DNA of 64,000 bases from Pyricularia pennisetigena (Eukaryota; Ascomycota; Sordariomycetes; Magnaporthales; Pyriculariaceae), in the NCBI RefSeq assembly GCF_004337985.1, contig NC_043741.1, positions 4,626,140-4,690,139 of the forward strand, read 5' to 3'. Below the pieces are notes generated by a model. The model did no database searches and was not told where the DNA came from. It saw only the letters and a program-made list of their open reading frames with translations. Position numbers and translations under genes: made by a program. Below are positions 23,233 to 33,844 of this stretch, one piece after another (positions within the stretch are counted from its first letter, which is position 1; every line of letters starts with the position of its first letter).

Positions 23233-23953
23233 CTTGATTGATTTTTAAGAGAGCGCGTAACAGAGGCTATGGACAATCAGTGTCAGCTGTGACGGGAGTG
23301 AGGTTGATTGGAGTGGATGCCAAGAGTCGCATGGTCTGAAGAATGGAAAATGGAACAAGCGCAAATGCAAGGCCGACAGAACTCTGGTTGAACATGAAAA
23401 GGGAAGCTCCGATGCTGCCCAAGAAACCATGCAAGATTTGGACAGTATGTATCTGTTGTCCACACTGTGACTCTTCTTGCCAGAACCACGTTATCCTTCA
23501 CTGTAGACACATACCTGGATAGTTTTTTGATCCCTTCATTAGTCCTATCTAGCCATGGATCTGAGATAAGTGATTCGCCGGTCCTGTACTACACTTCTCA
23601 TAGAAATTCTTAGAAATATGTACATGGGAGAATAATAATCGAGCGAGGAGGTAGGTACCTACTATGGTTCTTCTGTAAAGAAATGGGTGGAAGATCACTG
23701 TGTGGGGAAAAGAAGCTCATTGAAGAATTAAAAGAATCGGGACGGTTGGACAACGCTGCTGTTGTGACACCCAGACTTCTTCGGTCCTCGATCTGATTTA
23801 TGGCAATTCGATATTGAGTTGCGATATGTCCCATGTCCAAGTACATTCGTTCCGATCTTACTTTCCGACTGTAATTCACTCTGACGGTATCATTCAACTA
23901 CCAAGTCGACATGAGACGGATTCTATCGTATTGTCCCGATAAATCAGCAAGGC
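23233..23953. promoter_or_regulatory. Divergent MED21/RRG7 intergenic region
   Basis: The two start codons face away from each other across 721 bp, so this segment must hold both promoters. It contains the palindrome TAGGTACCTA at 23652-23661. No TATA box can be called with confidence. Confidence 0.6.
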
Positions 23954-24712
23954 ATGATAAGGCACAAATGGGTGGCTCGTCCACTTGACGCCATTCAAAG
24001 AGGCACGCCATGGATCCTTCAGCGGAGGATGAACAGCAATCAAGGAGTACCCTCCGGCGTCCCGGATCCTGGAACCACGTCCAACACCAGCGAGACTCTC
24101 ACATACCCCAAACCACCAACACCAAACCACAACAGCCTGTCATCATTTCTTGAATATGCCAAGAGGTCGGGTTTGAACCCAAAGTCAACAGTCTATGTTG
24201 GCACTCACTATGAATATTTTGTGGCAGAAAGCCTCGCCAGCTTTGGGTTCTCATTGTTCCGCGTTGGCGGAGCCTCGGATTATGGAATCGACTTGCTAGG
24301 GACTTGGGCTGTCCCGTCTGTTCCGAAGCCCATCAAAGTGATCCTTCAGTGTAAGGCAATGGCCTCAAAACTCGGCCCGAGCCATGTCAGAGAGCTCGAG
24401 GGTGCCTTTGTGGGCGCGCCTGCTGGCTGGAGGGACTCTGGCGTGTTGGGCCTACTGGTAGGCCAGCATCCGGCAACAAAAGGCGTGCGGGACTCTCTGG
24501 GGCGCAGTAGATGGCCTATGGGCTACATATCGTGCTCCGTGGCAGATCGGCAAGTCAGCCAGATCCAATGGAATCGACATGCCGTCAATCACGGTCTTGA
24601 TGGTATGGGCGTCGCTGTCAAGTACACAGAGGACGGCTCGCCTAGGTTGACCTTGACAATGCATGGGTTGCCTTTGCCGTCTGGACAATTTCCAAGAACA
24701 GAGTCCAAATGA
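23954..24712 (+). CDS. RRG7: RRG7-like mitochondrial protein (DUF2034, restriction-endonuclease fold)
   Basis: Single-exon, 252 aa. Yeast RRG7 is needed for respiratory growth and is mitochondrial. The first ~50 residues are basic and Ser/Thr-rich with a plausible presequence (MIRHKWVARPLDAIQRG). From residue 60 the domain shows the PD-(D/E)XK arrangement: Glu87 in HYEYFVAESL, Asp113 in GASDYGIDLLG, and Gln132-Cys-Lys134 in KVILQCKAM. This matches the Mrr-type E...GxD...QxK signature. All expected catalytic residues are present, so nuclease activity is possible, although none is established for the family as far as I know. The start ATG at 23954 is the first in frame. It is divergent from MED21. 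Confidence 0.85.
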   Translation: MIRHKWVARPLDAIQRGTPWILQRRMNSNQGVPSGVPDPGTTSNTSETLTYPKPPTPNHNSLSSFLEYAKRSGLNPKSTVYVGTHYEYFVAESLASFGFSLFRVGGASDYGIDLLGTWAVPSVPKPIKVILQCKAMASKLGPSHVRELEGAFVGAPAGWRDSGVLGLLVGQHPATKGVRDSLGRSRWPMGYISCSVADRQVSQIQWNRHAVNHGLDGMGVAVKYTEDGSPRLTLTMHGLPLPSGQFPRTESK

Positions 24713-25038
24713 CAGGATGATGAAACTTTGAGCAGAGCCATTGTTCGTAATCACCAAAGACTTCTTCTGACCCAGGCCGATGACATGTGAACGTTCATTG
24801 CACATGAGATCATGTTAATGAAAAGCTCAGACGAATGTTTAAAGGGAACGAGACGGACTATCCGGCAAATATGCACCCCACAACAGACCGTTATATAAGG
24901 TCACAACGAATGAGACCTATACATGTAATGATGATTATCTGACGAGCCGTTTTGTACGAGGGAATTACTGAAATATACAGCAAACAACTGAAGGAACGAT
25001 CATATTCTGTGGCAGCACCTGAAAATATACCTCTTGAG
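24713..25038. other. Short intergenic between convergent genes
   Basis: About 325 bp between two stop codons. No gene seen; presumably shared 3' ends. Confidence 0.6.
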
Positions 25039-25590
25039 TCAGTCTTCCCAAATTGCCCTCTTCGCTTTCTCCGCCTCTTCCAGCCTCTTCTTCTCGAGCT
25101 GCCTTTCTTCTTCTCTCCTCTTGCGCTCCTTTTCACGCATGGCCTTGTCATAAGCTTTCTGTTCTTCCGTCTGCTTAGGAACCTTTACTCCCAGTGCACT
25201 CGCTATCATGCGGCGTGCCACCGCATCGGTCTTCTCGGGTCTCCTGGGCCCATCGGATAAGTCGCCCGTCGTAGCTGAGAAGTTAGTAGCGCTCGGCGAG
25301 TAGCTAGGTGTAACTGGTGTGGGCGGAGGTGCTTTGGTGCCCGTCGTCAAGCTGCCGCCGGCCGAGTCTACGGGGCCGCTGCTGTCGGGGCCACCGGATT
25401 CGGGCTCAGAACTGGACTCCGGATCGGAAGATACGTCCTCGTCTTCCCATGAGTCTGCGACTTTCTTCTTCGACTTGGTCCCGGCCTTCTTGGTGTTTTG
25501 TTTGCGGTGGGTGTCGTTATTAGCCGGGGAAATAGTCAGCTTGGAGACAGCAGCAGCTACGTCCGAGGCCTGCTGAGCTGTAGAGGACAT
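25039..25590 (-). CDS. Small charged protein of unknown function, C-terminal coiled coil
   Basis: 183 aa from the ATG at 25590. The frame stays open upstream but into Phe/Cys/Ile-rich sequence unlike the rest. The N-terminus is Ala/Ser-rich, followed by a basic patch (KKAGTKSKKK), an acidic DSWEDED segment with Ser/Glu/Pro runs, a Thr/Pro-rich linker, and a conserved-looking helix (VARRMIASALGVKVPKQTEE). It ends in a Lys/Arg/Glu coiled coil finishing AIWED. I do not recognise the family. The DSWEDED start resembles eIF3j-type acidic N-termini, but the remainder does not. It diverges from PIM1. Confidence 0.75.
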   Translation of the reverse strand: MSSTAQQASDVAAAVSKLTISPANNDTHRKQNTKKAGTKSKKKVADSWEDEDVSSDPESSSEPESGGPDSSGPVDSAGGSLTTGTKAPPPTPVTPSYSPSATNFSATTGDLSDGPRRPEKTDAVARRMIASALGVKVPKQTEEQKAYDKAMREKERKRREEERQLEKKRLEEAEKAKRAIWED

Positions 25591-27015
25591 TGTGGGGCGT
25601 GCAGCGCAGGACGCTCTATTAAAATCTGATTCGTCGAGCGTGCAAAGACGGCAGTCGACTAGGGGACAGTGCAAGAACCGAGGGTTGCCGATATCGTAGG
25701 GTTGTGCCACGCAGAAAGTGGAAACAAAAATAGCTATGGTAATGCAAGCCAAAACAGAAACGCAGCTGGATCTCCTTGCAATGCAACGGATGGTGTCAAA
25801 AAGACAAGCAATAAGACAAGCAATAAAACAAGTTGGGGACAACAGCAGCTTCTTAATAAAAACAGAAATGGTCAGGCTGTCTTGACAGGCAACTCCCGCT
25901 TTGCCGAATTGAGATAGGTAGGTATACAAGAGAGGTAAGATACCTAGGTTGGTACCTTAGGTAAGGTGGTTGACAAGGTGGTAGGCAAGGAAGGCTAATA
26001 TTGGAAATCCCAGGCTGTGAAGTGAGGTATCTGAGTAAGGCGCAAGGACGAGATGGGGTGTAGAACTAGATTAACAAGAGCTGAAAGGTCGTCGGTGGTG
26101 GGTGGGGGCGGTTAGCAAGACAGTTGAGGTAAGATGAAAGCCATGCAGATGGGTGCAGAACTGATCATCATCTCTAGGCGAAAACAGCCCCGCGGACACG
26201 ACATAATCTAACGCGCATCTAGATTTGGCAAGTGTGACAACTGAACTAGGTTTAAACACTGTTGTACCACCGGCTATCCCGTTATATACCTATCTAATGT
26301 ACATAGGACGGTAGATATCTCAACGTCAAGACAGACTTGGTAGACAGCTGTTGACAATCAATTGTTATGAGAAAGGTACCTTCCCCTCACAATTTCATGC
26401 CTGGATTATCATTTCCGGCTACCAACCCCGCATTAGCCTCAACGAGCTGATCAACTGGCATGGAAGATCAAAAAGTCAAAGACCAGGGATTTGGCGTCCC
26501 GAACAATTTGCTTGTGGCTGGTTGTGGAAGGTGGCTCGTGGGTGGCTAATACATGTAGCGGACCCACCCGATAAACGTCCGGGCTTGCAACGACGTTTAT
26601 CGTTTCGATCATAGTGGGTTTTTGCTGGGGAGATTCCATCAAGCTCCTTTGCGCGTGCAGAGAAGATTACAAACCAAACGGCGGAAGGTACAGTACCTAG
26701 CTGCCTGAAGCTTCATAAAAACTTTCCAAACTTCCATAGAATCTTTTTTTTCTTTTTCTTTTCTTTGTTTCTCGCGGTCACTTTGGAGTTGGTACAGTTT
26801 CTGAATCAACATTAATCAGTTCAACTTTGTTTGCAGTCAGGCTTTTGCTGCTTCCCGAGCTTGCCTACCTGAGTTGCATGCATTTCTCCGATTTTGCATC
26901 GGCTTCGTCATTAGACTAGGTGCCGCCACTCGCAGAGGTAGTGAAGCACGAGCACAAGCACACATAATCGCCACAATCGCGTTTGGGACGACGACAGCTA
27001 CCCAGAACGATCACG
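25591..27015. promoter_or_regulatory. Divergent upstream region, small charged protein gene / PIM1
   Basis: 1.4 kb with many AGGTA/TACCT-type words at 25913-25993. A perfect palindrome TGAAGCTTCA at 26706-26715 lies about 300 bp before the PIM1 start, and a pyrimidine tract follows at 26744-26768. The palindrome fits two head-to-head nGAAn heat-shock units. Confidence 0.55.
26706..26715. promoter_or_regulatory. Candidate heat-shock element upstream of PIM1
   Basis: TGAAGCTTCA is a perfect 10-bp palindrome containing GAA-nn-TTC, the core of an HSF site. Only two units are adjacent; a further TTC (26732) and GAA (26739) are near but not at canonical spacing. Yeast PIM1 is heat-inducible, which makes the site plausible. 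Confidence 0.4.
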
Positions 27016-30000
27016 ATGTTACTCAGGCAGCGCGTACCTGCCAGACCTGCCACATTTCGAGGACTACTCGCCCACGCACCGGCGGGCCACCGCTGTGCTG
27101 TTTCCAGGCTATATACAACAAGGAGCGTATCCTTGCTTTCGACTTCGAGACCCCGTGGCCCATCATCTCTCTTTGCCGACACAGCGCAGCTGGAAATCAG
27201 GTCGAGTTTTTCGACGGTTGCATCCCTGAGAAAGAAGAAGAACGATGGCTTCTTCGACGCGACCGAGCCGTTGTCCGAGGAGGAGGTAGAGGCAAACTCA
27301 GATAAGGCCAAGCCATCAAAGGACATAGAAGAGAAGGAGACGAGTGATATCAAGACATCGAGTTCTGAATCAACACCAAGCTCGGCGGCAAGATCAGGAA
27401 CTGCGGAGTCGCCGGATGGAAGGGGCTCTAGCGCCGCTGGAGGTGCCTCGGGCGGTGATGGATCAGGCGATGGCGGCAAGAAGGGCCGCAAGTCGGCAGC
27501 AGAAAAGGCCCTACAGAAGCCCACAGTTCCCGAGATATACCCGCAAGTGATGGCGATCCCCATTGCAAAAAGGCCGCTGTTCCCGGGCTTCTACAAAGCA
27601 ATAACCATCAAGGATCCGAACGTGGCTGCTGCGATAACAGAGATGATGCGGAGGGGTCAGCCTTATGTGGGGGCTTTTCTGTTCAAGGACGAGAATGCCG
27701 ATTCCGATGTCATCCAAAAGCCAGAGGATGTTTACGATGTCGGCGTCTTTGCACAGATAACGAGTGCTTTCCCTGCAACAGGGGAGGGCAAGGGCTCTCT
27801 CACGGCGATCCTATATCCCCACCGCCGCATTCGCATCTCAAACCTTTTACCGCCAGGAGAGGTAGAGAACAGGAAGGACGACTCTTCCTCAGACGTTCCC
27901 ATCCCAGAGCCCATACCATCAAAACCCACAGAGGAGGACTCTGCCCAAGAAAAGAAGGGAGACGTTGTGGCCAGCTTCGAGGAGAGTGTTGTTTCGACGA
28001 AATCAAACACCCAACACGAATACGAGCCTATATCTTTCCTACGCAAATACCCTGTCAGCCTCGTTAATGTTGATAATCTGGCCGAGGAACCTCACGATCC
28101 CAAGAGTCCGGTCATCAGGGCTGTGACTAACGAGATTGTGGACGTGTTCAAAGAGGTTGCGAACATGAACAGCCTGTTTAGGGATCAGATTTCTACTTTT
28201 TCGATAAGTCAATCAACAGGTAACGTCACTTCTGACCCTGCTAAGCTCGCCGATTTTGCCGCCGCGGTATCGGCCGGCGACCCCGAGGAGCTTCAGGAGG
28301 TTTTGGCGAGCTTGAATGTTGAGGACCGCATGCAGAAGGCACTTGTGGTACTCAAAAAGGAGCTCATGAACGCGCAGCTGCAGTCAAAGATCTCAAAGGA
28401 CGTCGAGAACAAGATTTCAAAGCGACAGCGTGAATACTGGCTTATGGAGCAGATGAAGGGGATCCGTCGGGAACTTGGCATCGAATCGGACGGCAAGGAC
28501 AAGCTGGTAGAAAACTTCAAGTCCAAGGCAGATGGTTTGGCCATGCCCGACGAGGTGCGCAAAGTTTTTGACGAGGAGCTTAACAAGCTGGCTCATCTTG
28601 AGCCTGCGGCTTCCGAGTTCAATGTCACTCGCAACTACTTGGACTGGCTCACGCAAGTTCCATGGGGCAGGAGAAGTGCGGAAAACTTCAGCATTTCAAA
28701 CGCGGTAAAGGTTTTGGATGAGGACCACTATGGTCTGAAAGATGTCAAGGATCGCATCCTCGAGTTTATTGCCGTGGGAAAGCTGAGAGGAACTGTGGAG
28801 GGAAAGATTCTCTGCTTTGTCGGACCGCCAGGTGTAGGCAAGACGAGTATCGGCAAATCTATCGCACGAGCACTTAACCGCGAATACTACCGGTTCAGCG
28901 TTGGCGGCCTCACAGATGTTGCTGAGATCAAAGGTCATCGGAGAACTTATGTCGGTGCTCTTCCTGGCCGTGTGATTCAGGCTCTGAAGAAGTGCAACAC
29001 GGAGAACCCGCTCATTCTCATTGACGAGATTGACAAGATGGGAAGCGGTTACAAAGGCGACCCTTCCTCTGCCCTCCTTGAGCTGTTAGACCCAGAGCAA
29101 AACAGCTCATTCCTCGATCATTACATGGATGTTCCTGTCGACCTATCCAAGGTCCTGTTCGTCTGCACAGCCAACATGACGGACACCATACCCCGGCCTT
29201 TGCTCGACAGAATGGAGGTCATCAGGCTCTCGGGCTACGTCTCTGACGAGAAGATGGCCATTGCCCAACGTTACCTTGCTCCGGCAGCCAAAGAACTTGC
29301 TGGGCTTGAAAAGGCAGACGTCAGGCTGAATGACGATGCCATTGAGGAGCTCATCAAGTCGTACTGCCGGGAGTCGGGAGTGCGTAACCTGAAGAAGCAA
29401 ATCGAGAAGGTCTACCGCAAGTCAGCACTCAAGATAGTACAAGATTTGGGCGAAGAGGCGCTACCAGAATCAGAGGCCCTGACCGAGGCTGGCAAGGCTG
29501 CACTGGAAGAACAAAAACAAAAGGAGGAAACATCCGAGCAGACGAAGGAAGATACCAAGGAACCCAAGACAAGACCCGACGAGCCTTCACCACAACCTCT
29601 TACCGAGAAGCCACGGGTTGCCCTAGAAGTGCCGGAGAGCGTCCACGTTACTATTGACAAGGATTCGCTCAAGGACTATGTGGGACCTCCTATCTTCACT
29701 TCGGACAGGCTTTACGACGTCACACCCCCGGGTGTAACCATGGGCTTGGCATGGACACAGATGGGAGGCGCTGCCATGTATATCGAGTCGATACTACAGG
29801 CAGCTCTGCGCCCCGGTTCGAGGCCTTCATTCGAAATCACGGGCAACCTTAAGACGGTGATGAAGGAGTCGTCCACCATTGCCTATTCTTTTGTCAAGGC
29901 ACACATGGCAAAGAACTTCCCCGACAACCATTTCTTTGAGCGTGCGAAAATCCATGTTCACGTGCCCGAGGGTGCTGTGCAGAAGGATGGCCCCTCGGCA

Positions 30001-30456
30001 GGTATCACAATGGCCACTAGTCTGCTCTCATTGGCTCTGGAGATGCCAGTTGATCCTACCATTGCCATGACAGGCGAACTTACCCTGACCGGGAAGGTCC
30101 TCCGTATTGGAGGCCTGAGGGAGAAGACTGTTGCAGCCCGACGAGCTGGTAGCAAGATGATTATATTCCCAGCAGACAACATGTCGGACTGGCTCGAGCT
30201 TCCAGAGGTAAGAATTTATACAGCAGCATGTTCTCCGTTTAATGAGTTTCTGGTTTGCTGACAAATGATTTGCTCCCGGTAGAACATCAAGGAGGGTATC
30301 GAAGGTCGCCCGGCCAGCTGGTACTCTGAGATCTTCGAACTTGTCTTTCCAAACCTAGACATGACGAACGCCAATAAGTGCGTGAGCTGCGAGTGGAAAA
30401 GGGCCAATGCCGACAAGTCGGCCACTGAAAAGGAGGAAAAGGAAGAGGAACCCTAA
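27016..30456 (+). CDS. PIM1: Mitochondrial Lon protease (ATP-dependent)
   Basis: Matrix AAA+ serine protease degrading damaged proteins and supporting mtDNA maintenance. Proposed exons are 27016-30207 and 30283-30456, giving 1121 aa, typical for fungal Pim1. The ATG at 27016 opens an Arg/Ser-rich presequence ([18 protein letters not shown]). A Ser/Gly/Glu-rich linker follows to ~175, then the Lon substrate-binding N-domain ([12 protein letters not shown]). The AAA+ module has Walker A GPPGVGKT at 603-610 and Walker B ILIDEIDK (Asp670-Glu671). The protease domain has catalytic Ser994 in KDGPSAG and Lys1037 in GLREK, 43 residues apart as in bacterial Lon. An acidic insertion (~820-870) separates the ATPase and protease domains. 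The last intron separates the final 57 codons. Confidence 0.97.
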
Positions 30457-31534
30457 TGCAATCGAGGACGTGGCAGCTGAAATGTCCGTATGATTGTCGG
30501 TAGGATTCAGGGGCTTAAACCGAATGTTATCCATGTACAACAGCAGGAGAAGGATAGGGAGGGATGCGCTTTGATTCTGCTGGGCGTACGGATGCAACCA
30601 ATAAAGGGTTGCTGGAATAAAGAGGGAATGTAAGAGCATAAAGACGTGGCTTGCTTCGTTTCTGGCGTTGGGGAGTAACCACTGACGAGGCGATTGTACT
30701 GGGAACACACTACTCTTCTGTGAAATAAGGGATTTTCTCGTTTGTCTTTTCTTTTTCTTTTAATTGTACTATATTTGCATTTATTGCTCCAGCATTTCCT
30801 GCTATAGTATACAAGCAAGAAGCTAGACAGGCCTGATGCAAAAGCAGTCCAGTAATGAAAGCCATAACAGGGGTACTAAGGTGGCTCTGGTGTCGGAACC
30901 TTGCCTCATCACCCGCAAATACTACGAGGAAGTGAACTAACCCAACCCAGAAATGCTAAGTCTTCTCCACCAGCTCCATCTGCTCGCTGGGTCAATATCA
31001 ACTATGTGTTAATGGCTCAACAGCCACGGTTCAACAAGAGGGAGATCAGGAAGGTAATGATCATAGGCTACTGGCCAACACAGGCCAGGGCTTGCCAAAG
31101 CTGCCCCAGACTTGCTCACCCGCAGCCGTGTCCGCTGCGATTCTGCATCGTCTACTAGCAAATTCCCACCATCGGCAGAGAGGGAGGTTCCGTCAGGGCC
31201 ATCTCAGTGTCTCTTTTGCTGTCAGGATCACCGATCCGCCAATCATGGAACTCTGCTTCCTCATCTGCACCACAACTGCCCCAACCCAGCCGTCATATTG
31301 GGCAGCAGGACAGAATAAGGGCAACGTCGGAGAAACCAGTGTTAATTGCACGTGTTCTTTTGGGCAGCCATCGGATCGCAGGTAAACTGTATCTGGGTCA
31401 GGTTAGATCGGATATCACTACCTGGCTTGATTGAAGGGCATACCCACCGATCCGCGGTGGATGGGGAGGGAGGGACGTACAGAACATAAAAACGAAGAAA
31501 ATAATGCAGGCAAAACGACGTCAGTCTTTTTTTT

Positions 31535-31546
31535 NNNNNNNNNNNN
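31535..31546. other. Run of twelve N inside a poly(T) tract
   Basis: Flanked by T8 and T11, so it is most simply an unresolved homopolymer length. Confidence 0.97.
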
Positions 31547-33811
31547 TTTTTTTTTTTGGTCAGTTGTGCGCATGGGATAATCAAACGGTCGTCAGTCTAG
31601 TGATCCAGATTGGGTAAGCAGTCCAGCCCAACAGGTGCCCAAACACTTCTTTTTTTACCCCCTTTGTCTCCCTTGAAACGGGGAAATGCATGCCGAATTG
31701 GCAAAATAGATGCAGGAGCAGTAACGAAGAAAAAAAGGAAAAATAGTATGGAACGACCCCACGGCTTGGTCGAGAAAGGATGCCACATCAGGAGCTTGTC
31801 AGCGTGTCATCTAATGCAAAGGGTATAAAGGGTGCATCAGCAGCTGCAAGATCGTGGGCCAGTCAAGTCTAGCGATACGTTTGGTAGCCTTGCTTTGCTT
31901 CCCCCGTTCCTTTTTTTTTTTTTTTTTTTGTCATCACTCCCTTCCTCAAGATGTCATATCACACTATCTTGGTGCATTGCTCCGTAATAGATGGATTACT
32001 TGGCTTGCTCTATCCAGAATGTCACAAAGTTCTCTCTCGCCCCAGCGGCTTGGGTGATGCGGTGCGTTGATGCCCAAAAAGCCGGCAGGGAAACCAACCA
32101 TATGCATGCATGTTTTCAATGTCAATATCGTCGCACCGCCCAATGGTAAGATTTATTGGCCATTCATGACGTTTCGAGCTGCGTCAGTGCTGCCAATCAT
32201 TGATGAAGGCCTGAGGTGTCTTTGGGGGTAATATTGATGGAGAGATACACATTGCAAGAGCTGCTGATGTCAGTCGTCGAAACATTGAGGGGTTTGTTTG
32301 ATCAGACCAGTCGACCTGGGGGATAGGGACAACGGAAACCCCTTTCCCCTCTGTTTGCTAGCGAAAATAATCAAGAATAAAAAAGCGGGAAGAATAGAGT
32401 AAGCGTGGGTCAGTGTTTGCTGCTCCCCGTACCTATATTTTTTGCGTATTTGTCTTGTCTTCTCAATGTGGACGGGACGGCAAATATACAATACATCCGG
32501 CTTGTTCCGGTCAGGCTCAAATGGCCGGACATACATACTTTGTACAACGCTATTTCACCAAGCTTAAGCAGCGGCTATGTAGAAGTGACCTAGGCCCGCA
32601 AGCGACTATTTTATTGTCACTCCAAAGCCAGAAAGGAGGCAATTTTTTTGCCGTCGAAAAGGCTTGTAATAAAACCTGCATACATGTACCAATACCCTGA
32701 GGCATCCAATCGGCTCAAAAGCTCTGGTACCAATTTTCCGGCTTGTAATTTATGCATCCGACAGTTGTGCTCAGGCCAACAGGCTCCAAACTGAAGAAGG
32801 TTAACTTGTCGATTAAGACAAGAGCCTACCAAGGCAAAGCAGGCACTTTAGCTGGCTAGTGTAGGCACGTAGGTAGGTACCTAGAGCTGAAATTAGATCC
32901 GGAAGAGGCGGTAAAGGTACGTGTTCGGACAACTATCACTAATAGCTTCGAATGCCTAAAATACATGAACTGGCTACATTGGAAGAAGAGAGATCAGACG
33001 ACAGTACAGTAAAAAGCATTTGGGTTTTGCGTCGTATGCGCTAAGCCCCCTTTCTAACTTTTTGTTCTGTGGATTGAGGGAATTACTCCGTACCTTAAAT
33101 AGTGACTAGATGAGGTCTCAATTTATGACTGCAGTCATAGGACAAGACAAAGCTGCAATCTAAACTTACAATTTTGGTGCGGCTTATTTTGGACTTGGAC
33201 ACCCACCTTGTCATGTACCTTGGTTGAATTGTGGGAAAAGACAGCAAACCTAATTGAAATGTGCATACTGTAGATCTCTTTGAGATACGGCCGGGTTGTG
33301 GCGGGCCAAGTGTGACAAAAGTGACTTTCTCGGCATTAATCACATTTGATCCAGGGGATCACGATGGCAATATGCGTGCGTCCCAGGCGACAGGCCTTGT
33401 AAAGTTGGTGATCTTATCTGCTCCGTGGTCTGACACTACGTACGTGTTCCAGCTCGGTTGAATTGTTGCTTGCAGTGAACCGGACAAGATCAAGCGCTGG
33501 CGGACGCAAGCCTATGTGATTTGCCTACGGAGTGCCTAAGTAGGTAAGTAGCATGCGAAGGGCTCCAACTACGGGTACGGAGTAGGGCAACTACCCGGTT
33601 GTCTTTCGGGCGACCGCAGCGTCTCCACAGGTGCCTTAACACGTGTAGACTGTCGCCCCACTCACGATCATCACACCACGAAGGTATTACCCCGTCGCTT
33701 CCATTGACAACAACATCCTTACCAAAAGCGAACCAACAAATACCTCAGCCACCTGGAATTAAACATGCTCTACTCTAGTTACATACAGTAGAGGAACTAC
33801 ACTAACATCGC

Positions 33812-33813
<2 letters not shown>

Positions 33814-33842
<29 letters not shown>
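33814..33842 (+). repeat. Poly(A) tract, 29 nt
   Basis: Uninterrupted A run in gene-free DNA, preceded by ACATCGCGC and followed by CTGATCAG. No retroposon body recognised upstream. Confidence 0.95.

Positions 33843-33844
<2 letters not shown>

Noticed and set aside
25591..25929. N-terminal extension of the small charged protein
   Set aside because: The extra sequence is Cys/Phe/Ile-rich, unlike the rest of the protein, and covers the likely promoter and leader; ATG at 25590 is preferred.
26983..27015. Upstream extension of PIM1 by 11 codons
   Set aside because: It would begin at TTG; the first ATG at 27016 gives a good mitochondrial presequence.
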